DNA of 64,000 nucleotides from Vibrio aerogenes. Its GTDB lineage: Bacteria; Pseudomonadota; Gammaproteobacteria; Enterobacterales; Vibrionaceae. Below, one piece after another: positions 45,201 through 53,992 of this stretch (position 1 is the stretch's first letter; each line of letters starts with the position of its first letter). The position numbers and the translations under genes were made by a program. Where the stretch lies: assembly GCF_024346755.1 (NCBI RefSeq), contig NZ_AP024861.1, positions 3,472,001 to 3,536,000 of the forward strand, given 5' to 3'. The notes beneath the pieces were generated by a model. The model was not told the origin of the DNA, did no database searches, and worked only from the letters and a program-made list of their open reading frames with translations.

Positions 45201-45539
45201 ACAGCTCCAGCCTTCCCGATCCAGACGTTGTGCCGTTTCCTCTTCACTACGCGGATTAAACCCCCATTTCTTTTCAGCGATATGACTTAAAACAGCCCGG
45301 TCAAACAACCCCAGATAAAGGGTGTATGTGGTTTTTTTGTAGGTATCGATACCAAGACGGGGTTTAAGCTGGGTCGCGATCCATGGCAGCAAAAAGTTTT
45401 GTTTTTCATGGAACTCATCCACTTTGACTGCCACTGAAGGGATTGGAGATTCATGTTCATCCGGCACGGCATAAGTGCGGAAAAATTCAACCTGACTCCA
45501 GGCTCTGAGTACCTGAACTGCTTCTTGTTGGGGGGTCAT
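42231..45539 (-). CDS. Giant SF1 helicase-like protein with degenerate catalytic motifs
   Basis: 1102 residues. Order: an N-terminal domain (1-340) of unknown type, a split SF1 (UPF1-like) helicase core, and between its halves a long coiled coil (about 540-740). The core is recognisable from NTPPGTGATSVVQN, AVGALMRTKRTLVMGDSQQS, VHRGCTEPMFSLANQFAYHN, TISDFQGQSNETVVLLLGCD and FTAMPNLLNVALMCARRHLF. Every catalytic position is altered: Walker A GKT is GAT (A358), the DEAG box reads QAGE (from 806), and the motif VI arginine in NVALxRAR is Cys. ATP hydrolysis is unlikely. Possible roles are scaffold or sensor; no partner gene is evident. Confidence 0.82.
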   Translation of the reverse strand: MTPQQEAVQVLRAWSQVEFFRTYAVPDEHESPIPSVAVKVDEFHEKQNFLLPWIATQLKPRLGIDTYKKTTYTLYLGLFDRAVLSHIAEKKWGFNPRSEEETAQRLDREGWSCFAKLTLDEHGTPLFDTLSVSTLPWAIGQLIHQQRTDLSLTLFDADNEKLKESIAQIQFGLLPLRTNPGKKVLDTDAIHALIEALYQWAGLEPKDLVLPGATSEYLFRMEFSQQPEVPDLKLTQRVYAEQTPDDEPEKEAALLPILNSAYLRDIERAARCVGRGTAGAGLMQFLGRVPERYADLYQDEALSFIAEHFHPGATPPGRWPSDLSEHLSFMQQFAVNASLKSLAEEGLMSVNTPPGTGATSVVQNVVAQNVVARAKVLAGLNDVSEGLTKDGFLHPALTGFEMVLASDHYRDAEQMTRELSEVTSLAKCYQHLSCIRPVAHQMSALRHRNRLQPVKNPDERVWSTIAAVLGTKQKRGDFCERVFQENFWKKEPPAERDPASDHLNLWQYKQQYTGLTFEAAKQQFQTALADYESLNTSFVKYDELRQAQEESRQLQTSLKAQLSSLKQTETTLRISLAAHQENQASLKREIEAAQTKLEAIYPEQPGFFARLFNLGTNQQYQQRLQQQVDHLAELQRQLDDETQTAEEHQHELDVNLHHQVAIERQYEEIKADLVENQQVLIQIKEQLKECQLPGDDLRMTDPQVQRQSFWHNRKTNQLRSEVFITAMTLHEAWIMEALDNRHFAAQFRELENLLTAAPVSQKNLSPLALWQMLFMLTPVISTSLPAFSRMFASLPEQSLGWLMILQAGEVEPQAAVGALMRTKRTLVMGDSQQSPAPMIAPPQLIQAQLSDSMGDGWLQWDPASWSLQQIADRVNPYGCRLDIAGQSQWIGIPLWVHRGCTEPMFSLANQFAYHNRLIPVQDGSIAARPHPVLGENRWIHTPGRCTDKQYKEAVGAETLALLMQAAVQPERVEEIYILSPFKAVVSGVRDYLTAHGESLLAALGWDQHTFNHFLRHHTGTISDFQGQSNETVVLLLGCDIEKRSSAEWFTAMPNLLNVALMCARRHLFVIGDATIWSDKPYVESLCHMLLKEEDRQIAAGEI

Positions 45540-45843
45540 TTACCTAACCTGAACTGACAATATGAAAAATAGACCCAAATGACCTGAAAATGTATGTTCA
45601 GCGAGAATTGATTGGCTTGAGGTCAATTGGGTGAATAACCTTTGGTTTTATCTCAACCACAAAGCAAAAATAGTACGCGATAATATGCGCAGATGAAAAG
45701 CGTAACCCTAAAAAAGAGAACTGTATTCAACGATTTCTTATTCCACGCCGGATATCACTCAATCACCTGAGCGCGTGTTTCACGGTTTAAAAGTTTGAGA
45801 ATGATCTGGCAGACAAGGACGCTTCCCTTGGGCTTCAACACGA

Positions 45844-45858
45844 TTCTCAATTTGATAA
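45844..45858 (+). promoter_or_regulatory. SypG enhancer-like site 1 (sypA)
   Basis: TTCTCAATTTGATAA fits the V. fischeri syp enhancer pattern TTCTCA-N3-TG-M-D-W-N as I remember it. It is about 85 bases upstream of the sigma-54 promoter, a normal distance for an NtrC-type activator. Confidence 0.65.
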
Positions 45859-45865
45859 ACGGTTT

Positions 45866-45880
45866 TTCTCAATTTGACAT
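45866..45880 (+). promoter_or_regulatory. SypG enhancer-like site 2 (sypA)
   Basis: TTCTCAATTTGACAT, the second copy, 22 bases after the first (two helical turns), so both would face the same side of the DNA. Confidence 0.65.
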
Positions 45881-45928
45881 CAGCCAGCATTAAAAACCTA
45901 AGATATTGAAAAATAAAAACTATTTTTC

Positions 45929-45944
45929 TGGCACATATTCTGCT
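45929..45944 (+). promoter_or_regulatory. Sigma-54 promoter of sypA
   Basis: TGGCACATATTCTGCT matches TGGCAC-R-N4-TTGCW at all but one position, with GG and GC 10 bases apart. It is 36 bases upstream of the sypA ATG. Confidence 0.8.
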
Positions 45945-45979
45945 CTGTCTCCTGTACAACACACACAGGAGATACGACC

Positions 45980-46300
45980 ATGGAACTTCAAAAAATCAAT
46001 AATAACGACATTCATCTGACACTACAGTTCAACGGCAATCTGGATGCAGATGGTACCCGCAACATTCAGCCGGTAATTGATGACATTATCTGGGCTGAGC
46101 CTCACCGCGAAGTAGAACTGGATTTCAGTGACGTCCGGTTTATGGATTCTTCCGGTGTTGGCGCTTTGGTTTACCTTTACAAGCGACTGGTGGAAAAGAA
46201 ACGCAACATGCGGCTGGAAAATGTGTCCGGTCAGCCACTGGAAATCATCCATCTGCTGAGGATCAGCAAAACAATCGCGGTCAATTCCCGCACCCACTGA
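45980..46300 (+). CDS. sypA: STAS-domain regulator SypA
   Basis: 106-residue single STAS domain (anti-sigma-factor-antagonist fold). The phospho-acceptor loop reads VRFMDSSGVGALVYLYKRLV with Ser57/Ser58, and EVELDFSD and LENVSGQPLEIIHLLRISKT complete the fold. In V. fischeri SypA is the downstream switch for biofilm formation and is controlled through serine phosphorylation by SypE. No sypE gene is present here, so control must differ. Ribosome site AGGAG eight bases before ATG. First gene after the sigma-54 promoter. Confidence 0.88.
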   Translation: MELQKINNNDIHLTLQFNGNLDADGTRNIQPVIDDIIWAEPHREVELDFSDVRFMDSSGVGALVYLYKRLVEKKRNMRLENVSGQPLEIIHLLRISKTIAVNSRTH

Positions 46301-46332
46301 AAGTCATCTGACATCAGAAAAGGAGAATCTGC

Positions 46333-47172
46333 ATGCATATCAAATGGTCTGGCATAAATATCAACATTGTTGCTGCTCTTCTGGCTCTTTTGCTTCAGGG
46401 ATGCGCCAGCTATCCCGGTGCAGGTCAGGGAGGCATGGCCGAGCAATACATGTCTGCAGAATTCTCCCCGGTGATGCCGGACGAACCGCTGGGGCCGGAA
46501 CACGGCCTGCGCTTCGACTGGCAGCTGGCAAAACTTCATCTGAACAGTCTGATTCAGGAAGGTGCCAAATGGTGCTTCCCTGCCACAGTCGTTCAGGCAC
46601 AGGAAACACAAAACCGTATCGCCCGCGAAATCAGCGGCGGCTTACTCACCGATGCTGCAAATGATTTGATAATTCTTCGCAAGCGTCTGAATAAACTGGA
46701 AAATCAATTGGGTTATGTCACCCGGCACGCACGCTGTCAGCCACCGGCAAACGAGCAACAATTCCGTCAGCAACTGACCCGGATAGATGAAATCTATCAG
46801 TTGCTGAACAGTGACAACCAGTTCGCACTCAATTCCTATGCGATTAATCCGGTTTACATGGGAAAACTGGCGCAGGCGGTGATGCTGCTGCGCGAAGATA
46901 CACATCTGTCTCTGGCAATTACCGGCCATGCAGACAATCAGGGGACCGAGGCACATAACGAGAAACTGGCGATGGAAAGAGCCAGACAAGTCAAACGTTA
47001 CCTGATGATATTCGGCCTTGAACCCAACCGCATCAAAACCGAATCGCTGGGTGAATCCCTGCCGCGCTACAAAAGCGATGCACCGGAAGCCCGCCTGACC
47101 AATCGCAGGGTCAGTATTGAAATCCTGTCAGAGCAACAGACAGGGATGAACGTCAGTCAGGGAGAGCTATAA
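46333..47172 (+). CDS. sypB: OmpA-domain lipoprotein SypB
   Basis: 279 residues with a lipobox (LLALLLQGCAS), a helical middle region and a C-terminal OmpA-like peptidoglycan-binding domain: LSLAITGHADNQGTEAHNEK, LAMERARQVKRYLMIFGLEP, RIKTESLGESLPRYKSDAPE, RLTNRRVSIEIL. It should tether the outer-membrane part of the exporter to the cell wall. Position directly after sypA and one base before sypC matches the syp order. Confidence 0.85.
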   Translation: MHIKWSGININIVAALLALLLQGCASYPGAGQGGMAEQYMSAEFSPVMPDEPLGPEHGLRFDWQLAKLHLNSLIQEGAKWCFPATVVQAQETQNRIAREISGGLLTDAANDLIILRKRLNKLENQLGYVTRHARCQPPANEQQFRQQLTRIDEIYQLLNSDNQFALNSYAINPVYMGKLAQAVMLLREDTHLSLAITGHADNQGTEAHNEKLAMERARQVKRYLMIFGLEPNRIKTESLGESLPRYKSDAPEARLTNRRVSIEILSEQQTGMNVSQGEL

Positions 47173-47173
47173 G

Positions 47174-49270
47174 ATGAAAACCATTTACCAGTCATTACTG
47201 ATTTTACTGCTGGCATGCAGTATCTTCCCGGCCCGGGCAAACACAGAGACGATTCAGATTGGCGATCTGATTCAGGTCAACCTACCGGGAGAAGAAGCAC
47301 TCAACCGCGGCTTTCAGGTCGACAAGCGCGGCCGGATTACCCTGCCGGAAATCGGCCCGGTTTATGTCGCTGGCTATAACGAAGCGCAGCTGAATCAAAC
47401 CATTATGGATGCGCTGAACAAAGTCTTCCGTGATACATCCAATGCCAGCATTTTTATTGCTGAGCAACAGATGATTATCTCGGTTCAGGGCTATGTCACC
47501 TCTCCCGGCGAGTATACGCTGCCCAGTCACGCCGGGATTCAGACGGCGCTGCATGCCGCAGGCGGCGCACGGGCCGGTGCACAGCTGGATAAAATGCAGC
47601 TCAAGCGCCGGGGCGATAAACAGGAATTCAACTACAAGAAGTTTCTCGACAGTGGTGACGAGTCGGTGCTGCCTGCACTGCGCTCCATGGATGTGCTGTT
47701 TGTTCCCGCATCGCCAATCGTCGGCAACATTGAACAGGAATTTGATGCGGCAAAACTGGCGAACGCCGGTGACAGTGCCGATTCCAAAAGAGCCATCAAA
47801 GTCTTCGGTGAAGTGAACGCCCCAGGTTCATTCTCGTATAAAGCCAACAGCGATCTGGTCGATATTCTGATGCGCTCCGGCGGTGTCACCCGCTATGCTG
47901 CCGTCGAGCAAATCCGGGTCATCAGTAACAATTCGCCGAAGTTATTCAATCTTAAGTCTTATCTCGATTCCGGCGACACCTCACTGCTACCGGAAATCGC
48001 ACCCGGCACGACGATTTTTATTCCCAAGCAGGAAGAAGAAATCAAAGCAGGGGCGAACATGGTTTACATCATGGGTGAAGTGGCCCGTCCCGGTGCTTTT
48101 GAAGGCAAAAGCGGCGCGACTTTTATGGATATTCTCGCCAACGCCGGCGGCCCGACCCGGTTCGCTGAAGCCCGGCAAATCCGCATTATCAAGGCCGGAG
48201 GCGATGTCATTCGCTTTGACCTGACCGCCTACACCGAAGGTTTATCCAAACAGGCACCGCCACCGATTCAGTCCGGCGACGCGATTTTTGTCCCGGAAAA
48301 AGTGGATATGAATGAAAAATCATGGCTGAAAGTTGCACCGGACCGGGCAGTCAATGTGATTGGTGAAGTCGTCAGACCCGGACGAATTGAATGGTCTGAC
48401 GAAATGAACTTCATGGATTTATTATCCCACGTTGGTGGCCCGACGCTGCGCGCCGATACCACCCGGATTGAAATTGTCACCCCGGATCAACCGCTGCTGA
48501 AGTTCGATCTGGACCAGTTTATCGCTCAGGGTGCGCCTGCCAATAAGATGCCGGTGATTCGGGCCGGTTCCATTATCCGGGTGCATGATCTGCCCCAGGA
48601 TCCATCTGACAATAAATCACAGTGGGTCAGACAAAGCTCTGATGCCTCTATCTATGTGTTTGGTCAGGTCAATTCGCCGGGACGTTACCGGTTTACCGAT
48701 GAGATGCACTTTCTGGATATTTTGTCCGCGGCAGACGGCCCGACCAAAGATGCCGATATTCACAATATCCGGGTCACTCACCGGGATAAACCCTACGCCA
48801 AAGTCAGCAAGCTGAACCTGTCTTTGTATTTTGAAACCGGCGATGAAAACCTGCTGCCGAAAGTGAAAACCGGCGACACCATTTATATTCCGGAGAAAGA
48901 CCGAAACTGGCTGGAACGCTCGAAAGAGTCGACGATCCGCATTCTCGGTGCAATCAATAAACCCGGCCGCTATGTCTTCAACGACAATATGACCATTCTG
49001 GATCTGCTGGCTGAAGCCGGAGGTCCGAGTAAATCGGCTTATCTGGAGAAAATTACTATCGTCAATATGTCGTGCTGTCAGAATCAGGCCCGGACTTTTG
49101 ATCTGGTCAACTTCAGCCAGACAGCCAATATTTACGGCCTGCCGGTATTGCGCACGGGTGATACGATTTTCATTCCCGAGCGCAGTGAAAGTTTCATGGA
49201 AAAAGCCCGTCAGGCCTTTGATGATGTCTTCCGGATGACCACCACAATCCTGCTGATAGGAGCCTTGTGA
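47174..49270 (+). CDS. sypC: Polysaccharide export protein SypC with six SLBB repeats
   Basis: 698-residue Wza-family export protein, with signal peptide ending ARA. The poly-export domain (IQIGDLIQVNLPGEEALNRG, DKRGRITLPEIGPVYVAGYN) is followed by about six SLBB repeats, each beginning G-x-V-x-x-P-G and ending GGxT/xGP: GYVTSPGEYTL, GEVNAPGSFSY, GEVARPGAFEG, GEVVRPGRIEW, GQVNSPGRYRF and GAINKPGRYVF. It would form the periplasm-spanning channel. The C-terminus ends MTTTILLIGAL with a hydrophobic stretch. SLBB number is higher than in Wza (two), similar to other long export proteins. Confidence 0.88.
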   Translation: MKTIYQSLLILLLACSIFPARANTETIQIGDLIQVNLPGEEALNRGFQVDKRGRITLPEIGPVYVAGYNEAQLNQTIMDALNKVFRDTSNASIFIAEQQMIISVQGYVTSPGEYTLPSHAGIQTALHAAGGARAGAQLDKMQLKRRGDKQEFNYKKFLDSGDESVLPALRSMDVLFVPASPIVGNIEQEFDAAKLANAGDSADSKRAIKVFGEVNAPGSFSYKANSDLVDILMRSGGVTRYAAVEQIRVISNNSPKLFNLKSYLDSGDTSLLPEIAPGTTIFIPKQEEEIKAGANMVYIMGEVARPGAFEGKSGATFMDILANAGGPTRFAEARQIRIIKAGGDVIRFDLTAYTEGLSKQAPPPIQSGDAIFVPEKVDMNEKSWLKVAPDRAVNVIGEVVRPGRIEWSDEMNFMDLLSHVGGPTLRADTTRIEIVTPDQPLLKFDLDQFIAQGAPANKMPVIRAGSIIRVHDLPQDPSDNKSQWVRQSSDASIYVFGQVNSPGRYRFTDEMHFLDILSAADGPTKDADIHNIRVTHRDKPYAKVSKLNLSLYFETGDENLLPKVKTGDTIYIPEKDRNWLERSKESTIRILGAINKPGRYVFNDNMTILDLLAEAGGPSKSAYLEKITIVNMSCCQNQARTFDLVNFSQTANIYGLPVLRTGDTIFIPERSESFMEKARQAFDDVFRMTTTILLIGAL

Positions 49271-49956
49271 TGATTCCTGCAACGCATGCTGAAGTTGAGC
49301 AAATCTATCTGGCGGCTGAAATGGCCAAAGCGCGTTCCATCTGTGTCACTGCCTGCCAGACAGGGGAAGGTGTCACGTCGGTTGCCAGTGCGCTCACAGA
49401 AAGATATCTGCTGGCCGGGCACCAAACCCTGCTGGTTGATCTGAACCTGTTTAATCCGGCATTCAACGAGATCAATATGCTGCCCGGAGCAGCCACAGAA
49501 AAGTGGATAGAGCACAAAGAAACATCGCGCCTGTTTACCGGGCTGAGTATCCCCGGTGAGCCGGCAACGCTGCTGCGCTATAAAGATCCGGTGGTTCTTA
49601 ACACGCAAATGCAAACCTGGCTGCAACAGTTTGATCGGGTCATCGTGGATACCTCTCCGTTACTGAATATCAACCGGGGCAACATCCCGGCGCAATGTGT
49701 CGCCAGCGCCTGTGAGCAAACCATTCTGGTCGTCATGGGCGGTGTGACCAGTTCTCACCAACTCAGGAAAGCAATGACCTTGCTCAGCGCTGAGCAGATA
49801 TCCCTGCTGGGGACGATACTCAATGGCAGAGACCAGCCACCGCTGCGACTGGAATTAATTCGTGAGCTCAACCGGATTCCGTTATTTCCGGCCCGCTTAA
49901 AGCAGCGGATTATTCAGTGGCTGATGAAGAGCGATATGCTCTCAACATATGCATAA
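49270..49956 (+). CDS. sypD: Wzc/CpsD-like protein SypD lacking the Walker A lysine
   Basis: 228 residues from the ATG at 49270, which overlaps the sypC stop (TGATG). It has the fold of CpsD/CapB bacterial tyrosine-kinase ATPases: SICVTACQTGEGVTSVASAL (Walker A), TLLVDLNLFNPAF (A'), FDRVIVDTSPLLNINRGNIP (B), QTILVVMGGVTSSHQLRKAM. The Walker A lysine is replaced by valine (V35 in GEGVTS), and the usual DxDxRxP of A' reads DLNLFNP. There is no C-terminal tyrosine cluster. ATPase or kinase activity is therefore doubtful; a structural role with SypO/SypC is more likely. Confidence 0.8.
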   Translation: MIPATHAEVEQIYLAAEMAKARSICVTACQTGEGVTSVASALTERYLLAGHQTLLVDLNLFNPAFNEINMLPGAATEKWIEHKETSRLFTGLSIPGEPATLLRYKDPVVLNTQMQTWLQQFDRVIVDTSPLLNINRGNIPAQCVASACEQTILVVMGGVTSSHQLRKAMTLLSAEQISLLGTILNGRDQPPLRLELIRELNRIPLFPARLKQRIIQWLMKSDMLSTYA

Positions 49957-50053
49957 AGGAGACATCAAGAGGCATATCCGACAGATGTCAGCTAAGGTTA
50001 TGAATAGTCACAAACACTTTGAGCAGAAGAATTTTATTCAGACAGGATGCATG

Positions 50054-52309
50054 ATGAAATTCAAAACCAAAACCATTCTCGGTATCGCTTTTATTGAGAT
50101 TATTTTGCTGGTCATCATTGTACTCAGTGCCATCTCTTTTATGACTCAGTCTGCCGAAACACAACTGGTTCAGCGCGCGAATGCCACAGCGAACATTCTG
50201 GCCAAAGCAGTCGAAAAAGACGTGTTATCTTTTGACATCAGTTCACTGGATGAGATCGTCCAGGAAGTGATCAAATCAGAAGACATCGCTTATATCCGGA
50301 TCATTGGCTATGGTAAAACGCTGGTCAGTCAGGGGGATCCCAAAGCGCTTCAGCAGACAACAACCATAGATAAAAGCCTGAATGATGTCGACGATGGTAT
50401 TTTTGATGTCCGGGTTGATCTGAAAACCAATACCAGCACCTACGGTCATATCGACATCGGTTTCAGTAATCAATCCATCACAACACAAATTACAACCGCC
50501 AGAGATTCAATGACGGGCATTGCAACGATTGAAGTTTTGCTGGTAGCACTCTTTTCCTTTTTCATCGGCCATTATCTGACGAAAAGTTTAACCCAACTCA
50601 CTCAGGCCGCGAAAAAACTGTCACAGGAAGGGCCCGGCTATCAGGTCACGCTGAAATCCTCGGATGAGTTAGGTCAGGTCGCCAGTGCATTCAATCAGAT
50701 GTCTTCCAGCCTCGCCAAAAGCTATGATGATTTAAAGATTGCCCGTCATCAGGCCGAAGATGCCAGCCAAAGCAAATCTCTGTTTCTTGCCTCAATGTCT
50801 CATGAAATCCGGACACCGCTGAATGGTGTCATTGGACTGCTGTCCCTGCTTAAAGAAACTTCTTTGGATAAACATCAGACACATCTGGTCGAAACCGCCA
50901 GCCAGTCCGGTTTTTTTCTGATGTCGGTCATCAATGATATTCTTGATTACACCAAGATGGAGTCGAATACCCTGTCTTTGGATCGCAAGCCTTTCGATCT
51001 GCACGAATGCATCGATCAGGTGATCAATAGTTTTCGTCCGTCCGCATGTTTTAAAAGTATTTGCCTTGAACCCACGATCACGCCTTCTGTCCCCCAATGG
51101 GTCAAAGGCGATCAGTACCGTGTGCAGCAAATTCTGCATAACCTGATTGGCAACGCGGTGAAATTTACCGAACAGGGGAGCATTCAGGTGATTATCCGGG
51201 CAGATAGAAACAAAGCAGGTATCTTACTGACCGGCCAGATCATCGATACCGGAATTGGCATTGAACCATCGATGATTGATCAACTGTTTGAAGAATTTAC
51301 CATGGCAGATAACACCTATTCCAGAACACAGGAAGGTTCCGGACTGGGCCTTGCTATCTGTCGTAAGCTCTGTGAACTGATGGACGGACAAATTTCTGCC
51401 GAAAGCCAGCCGGGTGAAGGCTCAACCTTCACGTTTCAGATCAGGCTGGGTGAATCTGACGGCGTGCAGGTCAGTGAGGAACCTGTCACGACCATCAAAC
51501 CCGAATGGAAACATGCCCGGATTCTGGTGGCAGAAGACAATAAAGCCAACCAAATTGTCATCGAAAATATGTTTTTACATGCCGGTATCACCATTGAACT
51601 GGCCCATAACGGGCTGGAAGCCGTCGAAAAAGTCAAAAACGGCCATTTTGATCTGGTCTTCATGGATATGTCGATGCCACAAATGGATGGTATGCAGGCC
51701 TGTCAGGAAATCCGGGCCATGGCAGACAAACAAAAGGCAGAACTCCCGATCATCGCACTCACGGCTCATGCCTTGCACGGTGACAAAGAACGATTTATCA
51801 CCGCCGGATTGACCGACTACTTATCCAAACCCGTCAGGCTGTCGCAACTGCTGGAAAAAATGGCGCTGTACTTAAAAACAGATGAGATTGAAATCAGTAC
51901 GGATCTGCCGGAAGGATCTTTACAACCGGCGCCGGAAAGCGCAGCAGAGCACCCGGCAGAACCTGACGGACTGGTGGATGAAACCATTATTCAGCAGGTC
52001 ATCGCCGATACCAGCATTGAAGTTTTGCCGGTCTTGATTGATCACTACGTGGAAGAATGCCAGCAAAGAGTCAAAAAAATCAGCTGTGCAATCAATCACA
52101 AAAAGGCTGAATGTCTTAAATTTGAGACACATACATTAGGCAGTTCGGCTCTGGCACTGGGGAACCGTAATCTTGCAGAGCTGGCCAGAAAGATTGAACA
52201 CCTGTGTATAGACGGGAAAGATGAGGAAGCGTATCAGGCAGGGGAAGCATTACCACAGCTGGCAGCCGACTCGCTCGCCGCCCTGCAGCTGCGGAAAACC
52301 ATGTCCTGA
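50054..52309 (+). CDS. sypF: Hybrid sensor kinase SypF
   Basis: 751 residues from the ATG at 50054, preceded by AGGA; an earlier in-frame start (49949) would put 35 polar residues before the first helix. Order: TM1 (8-30), periplasmic sensor, TM2 (about 155-175), HAMP (175-230), HisKA with SMSHEIRTPLNGVIGLLSLL (H250), ATPase (IIDTGIGIEPS, EGSGLGLAICRKLCELM), receiver FDLVFMDMSMPQMDGMQACQ (D538), and HPt LKFETHTLGSSALALGNRNL (H693). This four-step phosphorelay architecture is that of SypF, which feeds SypG. It follows sypD directly; sypE, which lies between them in V. fischeri, is absent. Confidence 0.9.
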   Translation: MKFKTKTILGIAFIEIILLVIIVLSAISFMTQSAETQLVQRANATANILAKAVEKDVLSFDISSLDEIVQEVIKSEDIAYIRIIGYGKTLVSQGDPKALQQTTTIDKSLNDVDDGIFDVRVDLKTNTSTYGHIDIGFSNQSITTQITTARDSMTGIATIEVLLVALFSFFIGHYLTKSLTQLTQAAKKLSQEGPGYQVTLKSSDELGQVASAFNQMSSSLAKSYDDLKIARHQAEDASQSKSLFLASMSHEIRTPLNGVIGLLSLLKETSLDKHQTHLVETASQSGFFLMSVINDILDYTKMESNTLSLDRKPFDLHECIDQVINSFRPSACFKSICLEPTITPSVPQWVKGDQYRVQQILHNLIGNAVKFTEQGSIQVIIRADRNKAGILLTGQIIDTGIGIEPSMIDQLFEEFTMADNTYSRTQEGSGLGLAICRKLCELMDGQISAESQPGEGSTFTFQIRLGESDGVQVSEEPVTTIKPEWKHARILVAEDNKANQIVIENMFLHAGITIELAHNGLEAVEKVKNGHFDLVFMDMSMPQMDGMQACQEIRAMADKQKAELPIIALTAHALHGDKERFITAGLTDYLSKPVRLSQLLEKMALYLKTDEIEISTDLPEGSLQPAPESAAEHPAEPDGLVDETIIQQVIADTSIEVLPVLIDHYVEECQQRVKKISCAINHKKAECLKFETHTLGSSALALGNRNLAELARKIEHLCIDGKDEEAYQAGEALPQLAADSLAALQLRKTMS

Positions 52310-52450
52310 CGGATTCGGTGACTTCGCGACAAAAACAGAGACCAGACGGTCTTCACAATACAAAATAATACCGCAGATTTCTCACCCCGGCCAAACTTGG
52401 ACTATATATTAAGGAACCAATTGGATATAAATCAGGAAGGTCGATTCTGA

Positions 52451-53992
52451 ATGAGAAACAAAGTATTACTCGTTGAAGACTCCAGCTCGCTTGCCATTTT
52501 ATACAAACAATACGTTAAAGATGAACCATTCGATTTATTCCATCTTGAAACCGGTGCAGAGGCGATTGATTTCATCAGCAAACAAAAGCCTCAGGTCGTT
52601 ATTCTGGATTTAAAACTACCTGATATGTCCGGCGAGAATGTGCTCGACTGGATCAGTGAACATGAGATACCAACCGTAGTGATCATCGCCACGGCACATG
52701 GGTCGGTTGATATCGCCGTGAACCTGATACAAAAAGGCGCCGATGACTTTCTCGAAAAGCCCATCAACGCAGACAGGCTGAAGACCTCGATCAATCTACA
52801 CCTTCAGCGCAGTAAGCTGGCGCATCTGGTAGAAGATATGGAACACCGCTACAGCCGGAAAAACTTTCACGGCTTTATCGGCTCATCTCTGCAGATGCAG
52901 GCCGTTTACAAAATGATTGAATCGGTCGCCCCCACCACCGCCAGTGTGTTTATCAACGGTGAAAGCGGCACCGGGAAAGAAGTGTGTGCAGAAGCGATTC
53001 ATGAACACAGCCAGCGTCAAAATAAACCTTTTGTCGCCCTGAACTGTGGTGCGATTCCCAGAGATTTACTGGAGAGTGAAATCTTCGGCCATATGAAAGG
53101 TGCTTTTACCGGCGCAACCACGGACCGGAAAGGCGCGGCGTCTCAGGCGGACGGAGGAACTCTGTTTCTGGATGAATTGTGCGAAATGGAACTGGAAATG
53201 CAGAAAAAACTGCTGCGTTTTCTGCAGTCCGGTACATTCACCCCGCTCGGTGGCTCCAGAGAGCAGAAAGTCGATGTCCGGATCATTTGTGCCACCAACC
53301 GGGATCCGCTTGAAGAAGTCGAAGCCGGACGCTTCCGGGAAGATCTCTACTACCGGGTCAATGTCGTACCGATAGAAATGCCGCCGCTGCGCGAGCGTGG
53401 CAATGACATCATCGCACTGGCACAAAGCTTTCTGGTCAAATATGCGAAGCAGGATAAAAAGCGTTTCACCCTCATCAGCCGGGATGCACAAACTGTACTG
53501 AAGAAATACCACTGGCCGGGTAACGTCCGGCAGCTGCAAAATATCATGCGTAATATCGTGGTACTCAATAATGATTCGACGGTCAGTGTGGAACATCTGC
53601 CGGATCAAATCAAACAGAAACGCCCGCAGCCGGGCCCGCCCCAGAACGGCGCAGGTAAAAATACCAACCGGCAAGCCGTTGTAGATGCGATCCACGAGAC
53701 ACCAGCGCCACCACAATCACTTCAGGAGGTGACGCCTGTCCCCGTTCCCATTGTCACAGATACCGCCGTCACGGAGGGCACACCAATGACGGATCCGGCG
53801 ACAGCACAGACACCCCCCCCCAACATCCGACCAATGTGGCAGGTGGAACGGGAAACAATTCAACAGGCGATTGACTATTGTGATGGCAATGTACTGAATG
53901 CCGCGGTGCTGCTTGAACTCAGCCCGTCAACGGTTTACCGGAAAAAGCAAGCATGGGAAACAGAGCAGGATGAATTTATTTCAAAGGAATGA
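52451..53992 (+). CDS. sypG: Sigma-54-dependent response regulator SypG
   Basis: 513 residues, NtrC type. Receiver domain 1-120 with phospho-Asp in QVVILDLKLPDMSGENVLDW (D53). AAA+ domain: FIGSSLQMQAVYKMIESVAP, Walker A NGESGTGKEVCAEAIHEHSQ, the sigma-54 loop GAFTGA, Walker B GGTLFLDELCEMELEMQKKL, and HWPGNVRQLQNIMRNI. A proline-rich linker (about 400-455) leads to the Fis-type HTH ETIQQAIDYCDGNVLNAAVL, LLELSPSTVYRKKQAWE. It should activate the three sigma-54 promoters of the cluster via TTCTCA sites. The gene itself has no visible sigma-54 promoter. Confidence 0.92.
   Translation: MRNKVLLVEDSSSLAILYKQYVKDEPFDLFHLETGAEAIDFISKQKPQVVILDLKLPDMSGENVLDWISEHEIPTVVIIATAHGSVDIAVNLIQKGADDFLEKPINADRLKTSINLHLQRSKLAHLVEDMEHRYSRKNFHGFIGSSLQMQAVYKMIESVAPTTASVFINGESGTGKEVCAEAIHEHSQRQNKPFVALNCGAIPRDLLESEIFGHMKGAFTGATTDRKGAASQADGGTLFLDELCEMELEMQKKLLRFLQSGTFTPLGGSREQKVDVRIICATNRDPLEEVEAGRFREDLYYRVNVVPIEMPPLRERGNDIIALAQSFLVKYAKQDKKRFTLISRDAQTVLKKYHWPGNVRQLQNIMRNIVVLNNDSTVSVEHLPDQIKQKRPQPGPPQNGAGKNTNRQAVVDAIHETPAPPQSLQEVTPVPVPIVTDTAVTEGTPMTDPATAQTPPPNIRPMWQVERETIQQAIDYCDGNVLNAAVLLELSPSTVYRKKQAWETEQDEFISKE

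Larger units (their letters stand above)
45540..45979. other. Regulatory region upstream of sypA
   Basis: 440 gene-free bases between the helicase-like gene and sypA. The right half holds enhancer-like sites at 45844-45858 and 45866-45880, a weaker reverse one at 45791-45802, and a sigma-54 promoter at 45929-45944. The left part has nothing I can name. Confidence 0.6.
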
